Assembly (NCBI GenBank): GCA_964630595.1
Contig: CAZVVT010000001.1
Span: forward strand, 248,001 to 312,000
Direction of reading: 5' to 3'
DNA length: 64,000 nt
DNA from: CAZVVT01 sp964630595
GTDB taxonomy: Bacteria; Chlamydiota; Chlamydiia; Chlamydiales; VFKH01
The position numbers and the translations under genes are program-made. How positions within the stretch are numbered: the stretch's first letter is position 1; each line of letters starts with the position of its first letter. The notes below the pieces were generated by a model. It did no database searches, was not told the origin of the DNA, and saw only the letters and a list, made by a program, of their open reading frames with translations. Shown one piece after another: positions 48,990 to 57,511 of this stretch.

Positions 48990-50297
48990 ATGATTCTGCG
49001 TTGGTTATGTCTTATTCTTCTCTCTCCTTTAACTGCAGAGATGCAGACGGGCTGGATTGAGGTTTGCTCGGGCAAGGGCCAGCTCTTTTACACGGCGTAC
49101 ACCAAGGATGAACCGAATCGACCCATCACCTTCTGCTTTAATGGCGGGCCGGGCAGCTCCTCGCTGTGGCTCCATCTCTATGCTCTGGGGCCGCAGCGCA
49201 TGGCCCATCCACATGAGCTAGTCTCAACAGCGGCTCCTTATCACTGGGTGGAAAACAAAAACTCCATCTTCGATCTCACTGATTTGGTCTTCATCGATCC
49301 CATCGGAACCGGCTATAGCCGCACTGCCGAAGGGGTCGATCCAGCGCAGTTCTGGAGGGTAGACGAAGACATCGAATGCTTTGCTGACTTCATCCACAAC
49401 TACCTCTCGCTACACCAGCGTTGGCTCTGTCCGAAATTTTTGGCGGGAGAAAGTTACGGCACCACGCGAGCGGCGGGACTAGCTGCAGCTTTGCAAGAAG
49501 AGCGCGGCATCTTCCTCAATGGCCTCATCCTCATCTCTCCCTGCATCGATTTTTCCTCCATCGATCTCTCTATCTTCGAGATGGGTAATGACAGCTTTTC
49601 CCCTCCCGCCCTTCTTCTGCCCTCTCTTGCTGCCACAGCGTGGCATTGGGGCCTGCTTTCTCACGACCGCTCTCTTTACGAAACAGTGGCAGAGGCCAGG
49701 GAGTTTGCTGAGACCGATTACCTCTGCGCACTTCTGCAGGGAGCCGAAGGGGCTTCGGAAATTTGTGAAAAGGTGGCTCATTTTTCTGGCCTTCCCTATG
49801 CCCTTGTGCACGCCCTTCAAGGCCGCATCCCACTCGATTTCTACCGGCGCGCTCTCTTGAGCCCCAAGCAGTGCATTCTAAATGTGCACGACAGCCGATT
49901 AGTAGGCCCGCCCACCACGCTGGGCGCTGCCGTCGCAACCGGCAACGCCTACTTTCACCAGAGGGCTCCCTACATCGACTTCTCCGATCAGGCGGCTGCA
50001 CACTGGAAGTGGCCCTCCTTCCAAACCCCCAACTTTCTAGCGCCCTTGCGTCGCGGCCTGCTCTTGAACCCCGATCTTCATCTCTTTGTCGGCTGTGGCT
50101 ATTTCGACCTCGTCACCCCCTTCGCTGCAGCAGAAGCCTCTTTTAAGCAACTCAAGCTCCCCTTAGAAAACCGTCTGGAATACCACCTCTACGAAGCAGG
50201 TCACGCTTTCTATCTCACCGCCGGCATCCATGACCAATTCAAGCAAGACTTGACCACCTTTTATAAAAACGCGCTAACACCGATAGTGGCCAAATAG
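48990..50297 (+). CDS. exported serine carboxypeptidase-like (S10) peptidase
   Basis: 435 residues. Signal peptide (M-I-L-R-W-L-C-L-I-L-L-S-P-L-T-A) and then the S10 fold: N51-G-G-P-G-S-S oxyanion loop, nucleophile G-E-S155-Y-G, acid D373 in G-Y-F-D-L-V-T-P and H405 in A-G-H-A-F-Y. S10 enzymes remove C-terminal amino acids at low pH. They are common in eukaryotic vacuoles and sporadic in bacteria. The MFS gene follows with no gap and M16 next, which suggests external peptide use. Confidence 0.9.
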   Translation: MILRWLCLILLSPLTAEMQTGWIEVCSGKGQLFYTAYTKDEPNRPITFCFNGGPGSSSLWLHLYALGPQRMAHPHELVSTAAPYHWVENKNSIFDLTDLVFIDPIGTGYSRTAEGVDPAQFWRVDEDIECFADFIHNYLSLHQRWLCPKFLAGESYGTTRAAGLAAALQEERGIFLNGLILISPCIDFSSIDLSIFEMGNDSFSPPALLLPSLAATAWHWGLLSHDRSLYETVAEAREFAETDYLCALLQGAEGASEICEKVAHFSGLPYALVHALQGRIPLDFYRRALLSPKQCILNVHDSRLVGPPTTLGAAVATGNAYFHQRAPYIDFSDQAAAHWKWPSFQTPNFLAPLRRGLLLNPDLHLFVGCGYFDLVTPFAAAEASFKQLKLPLENRLEYHLYEAGHAFYLTAGIHDQFKQDLTTFYKNALTPIVAK

Positions 50298-51482
50298 ATG
50301 AAACGCACCTTCGCCATCGCCCTTTTTGTTGCCTTTGTCGACTTCATAGGACTCGGCCTTATTTACCCTCTCTTTTCCTCCCTCTTCTTCAACGACCACT
50401 GCCTGTTCTTTGCCTGCGACACCTCGCGTGAAGTACGCGGCTATTGGCTAGGCCTCTTTTTCGCCCTCGATCCTTTGGCGCAGTTCTTCTCCGGTCCCAT
50501 CTGGGGGACTCTCTCTGACAGTCGCGGAAGAAAAAGCCCCCTTATATGGGGTATGAGCATCGCGCTCTTCGGATACCTAATTGCAATGGGAGCTATGTGG
50601 GTCGGCAGTCTGACTCTCCTTCTCCTCTCTCGCATCATTGTTGGCCTGGGCACCGGCAACCGAGCCATCATACAGGCGGTGGTGTCGGACATCAGCTCCG
50701 AGAAAGTGAAGGCAAAAAACTTCGGTCTCTACAACATGGCCCTCGGCGCAGGATTCACCCTCGGCCCCTTCTTCGGCGGATACTTTGCCACTTTTGGCTA
50801 CACAGTCCCCTTTCTCTTTGCCACTGCCTTAACCACTCTCAATCTCTTCTTTGTACATTTACTTTTCCGCGAAACTCTCCAGCACCTCACACCACAAACC
50901 CTTTCCTGGCACATGGGGCTGGTGCATTTAAAAAAAGCGCTGCACTTCAAAGGCATTCGTCGTCTTTTCTGTGCCATCTTCCTTTACGCACTTGGCTGGG
51001 CCTATTTCTTCGAGTTTACCCCCCTCTTCCTTTTTTCTCGTTGGCACTTCACAGCAGAGCAGGTGGGCTATTTCTTCGCCTTCGTAGGAATCTGCTACGC
51101 TCTCAGCACCGGGCTGCTAATTCGCCCCTTCGTACGCTATTTCTCATCAAAAACTCTTTTATTTTTCGGGCTTCTTTGCACTGGCCTCACCATTTGGACC
51201 CTCCCCTTTGTTTCCTCTGATTTCTGGTTTTGGCCCTGCATCGCTCTGCTCACTTTCTTCGTCGGTTTTATAGGCCCCGCCAGCAACACGCTCATCTCCG
51301 ACAAAACCAGCCGCAACATCCAGGGAGAGGCTTTCGGCATTCTCGGCTCTGTCAATGCAGCCGGCTACATCCTCGGCCCCTTCCTTGCCGGCTTTATTGC
51401 CGGAGGCCACCCCATCTTTCCCATGTTCATCGGCGGTAGCGCCCTCGTTTTAGCCGCACTCATTATGAGTGCTAAGGAATAG
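50298..51482 (+). CDS. MFS transporter (DHA/TetA-like)
   Basis: 394 residues, twelve membrane segments. TM1 D-F-I-G-L-G-L-I-Y-P-L, motif A G-T-L-S-D-S-R-G-R-K-S-P and motif C-like G-A-G-F-T-L-G-P-F-F-G-G are those of 12-TM drug/H+ antiporters such as TetA. It starts on the base after the S10 peptidase stop, so the pair is an operon. Could export drugs or move peptides or sugars; not resolvable here. Confidence 0.85.
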   Translation: MKRTFAIALFVAFVDFIGLGLIYPLFSSLFFNDHCLFFACDTSREVRGYWLGLFFALDPLAQFFSGPIWGTLSDSRGRKSPLIWGMSIALFGYLIAMGAMWVGSLTLLLLSRIIVGLGTGNRAIIQAVVSDISSEKVKAKNFGLYNMALGAGFTLGPFFGGYFATFGYTVPFLFATALTTLNLFFVHLLFRETLQHLTPQTLSWHMGLVHLKKALHFKGIRRLFCAIFLYALGWAYFFEFTPLFLFSRWHFTAEQVGYFFAFVGICYALSTGLLIRPFVRYFSSKTLLFFGLLCTGLTIWTLPFVSSDFWFWPCIALLTFFVGFIGPASNTLISDKTSRNIQGEAFGILGSVNAAGYILGPFLAGFIAGGHPIFPMFIGGSALVLAALIMSAKE

Positions 51483-51508
51483 CAAATTTGCTTTATACTC
51501 CCAGCCTT

Positions 51509-54310
51509 ATGCGAATCTTCCTCATCCTTGTAGCGCTCGCGCTCTCCTCATTCACCTCACTCGTCGATCAGAATACTCTGACCATCGACAGCCCCAGCTT
51601 TGCCGATGTGAAGACCGCAAAGATTGAGCTCGCCAATGGGCTGCAAGCCTACCTCGTCTCCGACCCCCATCTCGACAAGTCGGGTGCAGCTCTCGTGGTA
51701 GGAGCGGGCAGCATCGATGACCCCGACAACGCTTTAGGACTGGCCCACTTTACCGAACACATGCTCTTCATGGGGACAGAGAAGTATCCCAGCGTGGACG
51801 ACTATGACCACTATATCTTTTCCCACGGTGGAGCGATGAATGCCTCCACATGGAGCGATCGCACAGCCTACGCTTTCACCATCTCTAATGAGGCCTTTGA
51901 AGGAGCCCTGGACCGCTTTAGTCAATTCTTTATCTCCCCTATTTTCGCCCCTTCTACTCTCTCGAAAGAGATGCACGCCGTCAACCAAGAGAACGAAAAA
52001 TACAAAGAGGACGACCCGCGCAGACAAGAGCTGGTGATTACTCTGGGACTCAACCCAGCCAGCCCCGCCTCACGTTTTAGTGTGGGCACGTTGGACACCT
52101 TGGGCAAAGTCTCTCAAGAAGACCTCCATAAATGGTGGTCGCAGCATTATGGCGCACAGACAATGCGCTTGGTGGTCTATTCCACCCTGCCGCTGGACCA
52201 GCTACAGACCCTTGTAGAGGCAGATTTTTCCGCCATTCAGCCCGCAGGAGATATTCCAGCAAGCTTTGGGCCTCTTTTCGGCGAGCAAAAGGGCAAACTC
52301 TTTGTGATTCAACCACAGCAGGGCACTTCTGCTGTCACTTTCTACTTCGACACAGAGCGCACCTATCTGCCTCAAGCGCGCTTGCTCGCAGCAGCGCTGA
52401 GCGACGAGACAAAAAGCTCCTATGCAGGGCAATTGATCGATCGCGGCTGGGTCATCGATGCCTCCGTCGATGTGCAACCCGTACGCGACCGTCTCTTGGT
52501 CGCTCTCTCTCTCGACCTCTCTCCCGAAGGGGTGAAGCATTGGCAGGATATTGTCTCTGCTACGGAGCAAACGTTGACGGCACTGCAAGAAAATGGTCTC
52601 TCTAAGGCCTACTTCGACCTGCAAGATAAGAGCGCGCGCCTGCTCTACCAATGGCAGCCCAAGCAGGAGCTCTTCGGGCAATTGATGCAAGAAGCCTATG
52701 CTTTGGGAGATGAACCCATGCTGAGCTTTCCTGAAAATAGCGTTCTTATCCCCAGCTACGACCCGGCTGCATTTCACGACATGATGAAGTCTTTCCACCT
52801 ATCGCAATCGATGGTTGCGTTGATGGCCGATGGCCTTGTCGATACGAAAAAAGCCCTGCAAGACCCCTGGTATCACACGCTCTACCAAGTCACCACTCTT
52901 CCTCCCCTCAAACCAAACGTAATTGCTCCTCCAACAGTTGCTGAAAGCAATCCCTATCTTCCAGAAGAACTTGTCGTGGAATCCCTTCCTCAACTCACCG
53001 AGCCGAAGAAGATCATCGACCGCAAAGGGCTCACTGTCTATTGGATGCCCGACAACCAATTCCACACACCGCAAACAGCCGCCCTCATCCGCTTGCGCCC
53101 TGAGCGCTGCGATAGCTTGGGAGCACGCTCCGATGCGCTGCGCGATGTCGCTGTGCAAATGGCCACTGTGCGCGCCACTAATGACACCTACTTAGCCACA
53201 GAAGCCGGCTCTGCCATTACCTGGGAAAACAAAGATGGTGGCATTGTCATCAATATTTTCGGTTTTTCTCCTGCCATGGCTCCTACGCTGCACAGTGTTG
53301 TTACATCTCTTGTCAACCCTGACAGCACCATCTACAGCGATGCTCGATCCGCCCTTTTACAGAAGTATGCCGAGCAGGAAAATGATCTTCCCTACAAACA
53401 GGGCATTGCTCTGACAAAACAAGTGCTACAAGAAACAAACGCTGCGCCAGCTCGCAAAGCAAAATTTCTCTCCAAACTCACCTATCCCGGCTGGAAGCGC
53501 AACAATGTTTTGGAGGCGGCAAAAATCGAGATCGTCTTCTACGGAAACATCACGGAGCAAGATGCCGCCACGCTTTCAGAGCAGTTCGCTCGAGAATTGA
53601 ATGCCCGCCCTTTAAGTAATCAAGAAACTCTTAAGCCCTGCTTCTTTCTCGAGGAAAAAGGCCCCGTCTTGCTCACCAAAAAAATCCCTCAACTCGGCAA
53701 CTTTGCCTGCTTGATTGTGCAAGACCCACAATTTGATCTGAAACGCGAAGCTTCTCTCTACATCGCCTACAACCTATTGCAAGGCCCCTTCTTCAACACT
53801 CTTCGCTCAGAGCAGCAAACCGGCTACGTCACAAAAAGCATCGCCATCGACCGCTGCCAGCGCCTCAACGCGCTCTACTTTGTGCAATCCACCACCCATA
53901 GCCCCCAAGAGCTTCTTTCCCGCTTCGAACTCTTCTTTGAATCCACGCTGCACAATCCGGAACTCTTTTCTTTGAGTAGCTTTGAGGGCGCGCGCAACGC
54001 TTGGGTATCTCAGCTTTCTGCGCCCCCCAAAGACATGCGTGGGGCAGCAAATGAAATTGACAAGATCGTCATCGAGTACGATGCCGACTTTGCTACCAAA
54101 GCAAAACAAATTGAGGCCGCAAAAAACCTTACTCTTGAGGAATTTACTGGCTGGTGCAAAGAGTTCTACGGTCGCCAAAACACCCACCGCATCGCCCTCC
54201 TCCTCCAAGGCCGCATGAGCGGTGACCGCGCCCTTTTCTACCAACCCGTTAACTCCCTAAAAGCCCTACGAGAGACCGGTACTTATATTGAGAAGTTAGC
54301 TGTTAAGTAA
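51509..54310 (+). CDS. exported M16 (insulinase/pitrilysin) metallopeptidase
   Basis: 933 residues, full four-domain pitrilysin length. Signal peptide (M-R-I-F-L-I-L-V-A-L-A-L-S-S-F) followed by the inverted zinc motif H80-F-T-E83-H84 and, about 80 residues on, an E-M-H-A-V-N-Q-E-N third ligand region. M16 enzymes degrade short peptides in a closed chamber. A TATACT lies 9 nt before the ATG, with no SD. Third gene of the peptidase/transport cluster. Confidence 0.9.
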   Translation: MRIFLILVALALSSFTSLVDQNTLTIDSPSFADVKTAKIELANGLQAYLVSDPHLDKSGAALVVGAGSIDDPDNALGLAHFTEHMLFMGTEKYPSVDDYDHYIFSHGGAMNASTWSDRTAYAFTISNEAFEGALDRFSQFFISPIFAPSTLSKEMHAVNQENEKYKEDDPRRQELVITLGLNPASPASRFSVGTLDTLGKVSQEDLHKWWSQHYGAQTMRLVVYSTLPLDQLQTLVEADFSAIQPAGDIPASFGPLFGEQKGKLFVIQPQQGTSAVTFYFDTERTYLPQARLLAAALSDETKSSYAGQLIDRGWVIDASVDVQPVRDRLLVALSLDLSPEGVKHWQDIVSATEQTLTALQENGLSKAYFDLQDKSARLLYQWQPKQELFGQLMQEAYALGDEPMLSFPENSVLIPSYDPAAFHDMMKSFHLSQSMVALMADGLVDTKKALQDPWYHTLYQVTTLPPLKPNVIAPPTVAESNPYLPEELVVESLPQLTEPKKIIDRKGLTVYWMPDNQFHTPQTAALIRLRPERCDSLGARSDALRDVAVQMATVRATNDTYLATEAGSAITWENKDGGIVINIFGFSPAMAPTLHSVVTSLVNPDSTIYSDARSALLQKYAEQENDLPYKQGIALTKQVLQETNAAPARKAKFLSKLTYPGWKRNNVLEAAKIEIVFYGNITEQDAATLSEQFARELNARPLSNQETLKPCFFLEEKGPVLLTKKIPQLGNFACLIVQDPQFDLKREASLYIAYNLLQGPFFNTLRSEQQTGYVTKSIAIDRCQRLNALYFVQSTTHSPQELLSRFELFFESTLHNPELFSLSSFEGARNAWVSQLSAPPKDMRGAANEIDKIVIEYDADFATKAKQIEAAKNLTLEEFTGWCKEFYGRQNTHRIALLLQGRMSGDRALFYQPVNSLKALRETGTYIEKLAVK

Positions 54311-54342
54311 TTACTTTATCTGGTATTATCTTTGGGAAGGTT

Positions 54343-55035
54343 ATGCCCAAAATCACTGCCAGAGCACATTACTACGATGGCCATGCACGGTTGAAGCCGG
54401 TTAGCCCTCAAGCCCGCGCAAGACCTGCGAAGACCCCGTCTCTTTTGCTGCGTCTGATTATGGCTCTCGCGGCTGCCATTCTCTTTTCCGTGTCAGACGC
54501 GAGCCAAACTCCTGTTTTACGTGGAGTCCCCATACCCGCTCAGAACAGCACCATCCCTCGTTTGTGGGAAAGAACAGTACCTGCAGCTTGCGTGAACCTA
54601 CACGGCACCGATCCTTTTACCATTCGTCGCTGCATTCTTGAGCAATTGCCTCGAGCTGTTGTTGCTCATGGAGTAACAGTGCGCGATGCCGATCGCTGTG
54701 GTGCCGGTAGTTTCGATCTCAGGCTATGCCGATCGCTTTCCAGAGCTGCCGCCTTACTCGAAGAGGATATTGTGGACCAAGGTAGGTATGCTGCTGCCTC
54801 CATAGAAGAGGTATCATGGCCCTGGCCCTCAACGGTACCGAGTCTATGTGTTCGCTTTCACGGAGAACCCGATTCAGCCGGCACATGTATCAGCAAAAAG
54901 TTTCATCTGCCTCAAGCTGCTCAAATAGCCACCGAACAAACCGAAACTGCTTGCTACCGCTATGCGGATGCAAGTACGCGGTGGATGTGCCCTATTTTTG
55001 AGAAATCTGTGAAATCGTTACGTTCTAGCCAATAG
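54343..55035 (+). CDS. exported or membrane-anchored protein with duplicated four-cysteine repeat
   Basis: 230 residues. A basic N-terminus and a hydrophobic segment (~34-50) form a signal anchor or late signal peptide. Two repeats follow: ~78-132 with C83, C97, C119, C129 and ~164-219 with C169, C182, C204, C216. Each begins T-V-P-x2-C-V-x2-H-G and ends with R-x2-C or R-W-M-C, and spacing is nearly the same (14/22/10 and 13/22/12). The cysteines probably form disulfides outside the cytoplasm. No family recognised. Confidence 0.55.
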   Translation: MPKITARAHYYDGHARLKPVSPQARARPAKTPSLLLRLIMALAAAILFSVSDASQTPVLRGVPIPAQNSTIPRLWERTVPAACVNLHGTDPFTIRRCILEQLPRAVVAHGVTVRDADRCGAGSFDLRLCRSLSRAAALLEEDIVDQGRYAAASIEEVSWPWPSTVPSLCVRFHGEPDSAGTCISKKFHLPQAAQIATEQTETACYRYADASTRWMCPIFEKSVKSLRSSQ

Positions 55036-55064
55036 GTTGGATTTCGAGTAGAATCATTTCCTCT

Positions 55065-56753
55065 ATGCGTCTCTCCAAACTTTTTTTTAAAACCTTTAAA
55101 GAGGCTCCTGCCGAAGCCGACATCAAGTCCCATAAGCTGCTTGAGCGCGCCGGTTACATCAAGCGCCTTGGCAAAGGGCTCTACACCTATTCACCCTTGA
55201 TGTGGCGCGTCATCAAAAACATCTCCGATATCATTCGCGAAGAGTTGACCCTTGCAGGTGCGCAAGAGATCCACATGCCCCACCTCCACCCTGCGGAGCT
55301 GTGGAAGAAGACCGGACGCTGGGAAGACTTCGTTCAGGCAAAGCTCCTCTACACTGTAGAAGATCGCGAAGGCAGCGACTATGCTCTGGGACCTACTCAC
55401 GAAGAACCTGTCGTACAATTGGCTCACAACTGGCTAACAAGCTACAAGCAACTGCCGGTCAATTTATTTCAGATCACCCACAAATTCCGCGACGAGATTC
55501 GTCCCCGTTTCGGCCTGATGCGCGCAAAAGAATTCTTGATGGCCGACGCCTATGCCTTCTGCAAAGATGAAGCGCAAATGGAAGAGCAGTACGAGGCGAT
55601 GCGCATCGCCTATCGAAACATCTTCCACCGTCTTGGTCTTGATTTCGCCATCGTCACAGCAGACGGCGGCAAGATCGGAAAGGGCAAGTCGGAGGAGTTT
55701 CAAGTGCTCGCCGATGTGGGCGAAGATGCCCTCCTGATTGCCGGTGAGCGTGCTTGGAACTGCGAAGCGGCCACCACCATCTTGGCTGCTGTCAACCCCC
55801 ACGACAAACCCCTCCCTATGCAGGAGGCAAGCACTGCAGGAGTAACGGACAGCGAAGAGCAAGCGAAGATCCTTAAACTGCCCTCCAACCGCATTGTAAA
55901 GACCCTTATCTACAAGCTCCTCTTTGCCAGCGATGTCAAATTTGTCGCCATTGCGATTCGCAGCGATCGCTCCATCAATCCAGTGAAGGTAGTCAACTAC
56001 TTCAACTGCGCGGAAGCAGAACTTGCCTCTGAAGAAGAGGTTCGTAAAGTCACCGGCTGCACAAAGGGCTTCATTGGCGCCCTCAACGCGAAGGTCCCCG
56101 TTGTAGTCGACAACTCTTGCCATGGCATCGTCAACTTCTCTTGCGGCGCGAACAAAGAGGGCCTGCACTTCATCAATGCCAACTGGTCTCCCGATACGAC
56201 CTTTGCCGACTTCCTCCAAGTAGAAGTGGGCGACAGCTGTCCCCACATGAAGGGCGAAGCCTACACCCTCAGGCGCGGCATCGAAGTGGGCCACATCTTC
56301 AATCTCGGCACGCGCTATAGCGAAGCGATGGGCGCCTCCTTTCAAGATGAAGATGGCAAGCTAAAACCCTTCTACATGGGCTGCTACGGCATCGGCGTAG
56401 GCCGCCTTGCCCAGTCCATCATCGAGCAAAAAGGCGACGACCGCGGCCTTGTCTGGCCGGTCTCCATCGCCCCTTATCAGGTGGTTGTCAGCGCTGTCAA
56501 AACCGATGATTTCTCCATGAGCCAAACAGCGGAGGAGATCTACACAAAACTCGTCCGCGCCGGCATCGATGTTCTCCTCGACGACCGCAACGAACGCCTT
56601 GGCTTCAAGCTCAAAGACTGCGACCTTCTCGGCATCCCCTTTAAATTCATCGTCGGCAATCGCACGATTGAAGAGGGCCTGATCGAAGTCGAAACCCGCG
56701 GTGGCGAAAAATCCTATTTGACGATAGATGATGCACTGAAAGTGCTAAGATAA
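55065..56753 (+). CDS. proS: prolyl-tRNA synthetase
   Basis: 562 residues, bacterial type. Class II motifs: motif 2 region H-K-F-R-D-E-I-R-P-R-F-G-L-M-R, T-H-E-E-P-V in the proline site, an editing (INS) domain in the middle (~225-390), and motif 3 with G-C-Y-G-I-G-V-G-R, then an anticodon-binding domain ending D-D-R-N-E-R-L-G-F-K. Its last 40 nt are antisense to the ftsQ end. Confidence 0.96.
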   Translation: MRLSKLFFKTFKEAPAEADIKSHKLLERAGYIKRLGKGLYTYSPLMWRVIKNISDIIREELTLAGAQEIHMPHLHPAELWKKTGRWEDFVQAKLLYTVEDREGSDYALGPTHEEPVVQLAHNWLTSYKQLPVNLFQITHKFRDEIRPRFGLMRAKEFLMADAYAFCKDEAQMEEQYEAMRIAYRNIFHRLGLDFAIVTADGGKIGKGKSEEFQVLADVGEDALLIAGERAWNCEAATTILAAVNPHDKPLPMQEASTAGVTDSEEQAKILKLPSNRIVKTLIYKLLFASDVKFVAIAIRSDRSINPVKVVNYFNCAEAELASEEEVRKVTGCTKGFIGALNAKVPVVVDNSCHGIVNFSCGANKEGLHFINANWSPDTTFADFLQVEVGDSCPHMKGEAYTLRRGIEVGHIFNLGTRYSEAMGASFQDEDGKLKPFYMGCYGIGVGRLAQSIIEQKGDDRGLVWPVSIAPYQVVVSAVKTDDFSMSQTAEEIYTKLVRAGIDVLLDDRNERLGFKLKDCDLLGIPFKFIVGNRTIEEGLIEVETRGGEKSYLTIDDALKVLR

Positions 56754-57511
56754 GCACTCGAGGGCAACCGCAGATCCACTGTGACCCCGGCCGCTTTCAG
56801 AGAAGTCTGCGCATCCCCCGCCCGCTTTTGGATCACCGCGCGTAGCTGTTCTAAGCGTAAAAGGGCCTCCTCAGTACCCTCTGAGGGCAAGCGCAGAAGG
56901 ATGGGCTGCTCAATGATGTGAGCTGCTTGAATGCGCTCGTCCATGACCATGACAACAATTTCTCGGCAGGCAGGATTGGGATGACTCATAGCTTGCAGAT
57001 CGATGCTGATCAGGCGCGGAGAGGGTTCGAGGTCATTGAGGGCCTCTTTGATGGCCAATGTCATCTCCATTTCGCGCGGTGTAGGCTGATCACCAACAAA
57101 AAACACTTTAGGCAAGCGCTTGGGGGTGTAGAAGGGCTGGAGAGGAAAGACAATCCCTTCTGCATCGAAAGCGGCGTTACTGAATTGACCGACGGCAGCG
57201 ATGGGTTTGCGCAAGGTATAATCGACAATCACAGCACCAGGGGCCTTCTTGCGCACACGCACAGAGTCGAAGATAGGCCAGCTCTTCAGCTGCTCCTCCG
57301 CCCTCTTCACATGGAGCGAATCAAAGGCCATTGGCAAACGCAGGGCATGAGAGAGAAACCCGGAGGGTAGGGGCTGATTTCCCTGCTGTACGATATGGCT
57401 GATTTGCCATGCAGGATCATTCGTGCGTTGCGCGACCTTCTGCCGCCAAACAAACAGCCCCGTTCCCACAACCCCATTCACAATCAGTGCTGAGAGGATA
57501 ATGGCCTTCAT
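56714..57511 (-). CDS. ftsQ: cell division protein FtsQ-like
   Basis: 265 residues. One N-terminal membrane helix (I-I-L-S-A-L-I-V-N-G-V-V-G-T-G-L-F-V-W), a POTRA-like segment (~35-100: A-E-E-Q-L-K-S-W-P-I-F-D-S-V-R-V-R-K-K-x-P-G) and a beta domain (~110-200). Placement after murC is that of ftsQ in Chlamydia; sequence similarity to FtsQ is otherwise low. It links FtsB/L to the divisome. Overlaps murC by 4 nt. Confidence 0.78.
   Translation of the reverse strand: MKAIILSALIVNGVVGTGLFVWRQKVAQRTNDPAWQISHIVQQGNQPLPSGFLSHALRLPMAFDSLHVKRAEEQLKSWPIFDSVRVRKKAPGAVIVDYTLRKPIAAVGQFSNAAFDAEGIVFPLQPFYTPKRLPKVFFVGDQPTPREMEMTLAIKEALNDLEPSPRLISIDLQAMSHPNPACREIVVMVMDERIQAAHIIEQPILLRLPSEGTEEALLRLEQLRAVIQKRAGDAQTSLKAAGVTVDLRLPSSAYLSTFSASSIVK

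Noticed and set aside
55464..56345. 293-residue reverse frame
   Set aside because: Antisense of proS; no motif, no RBS.
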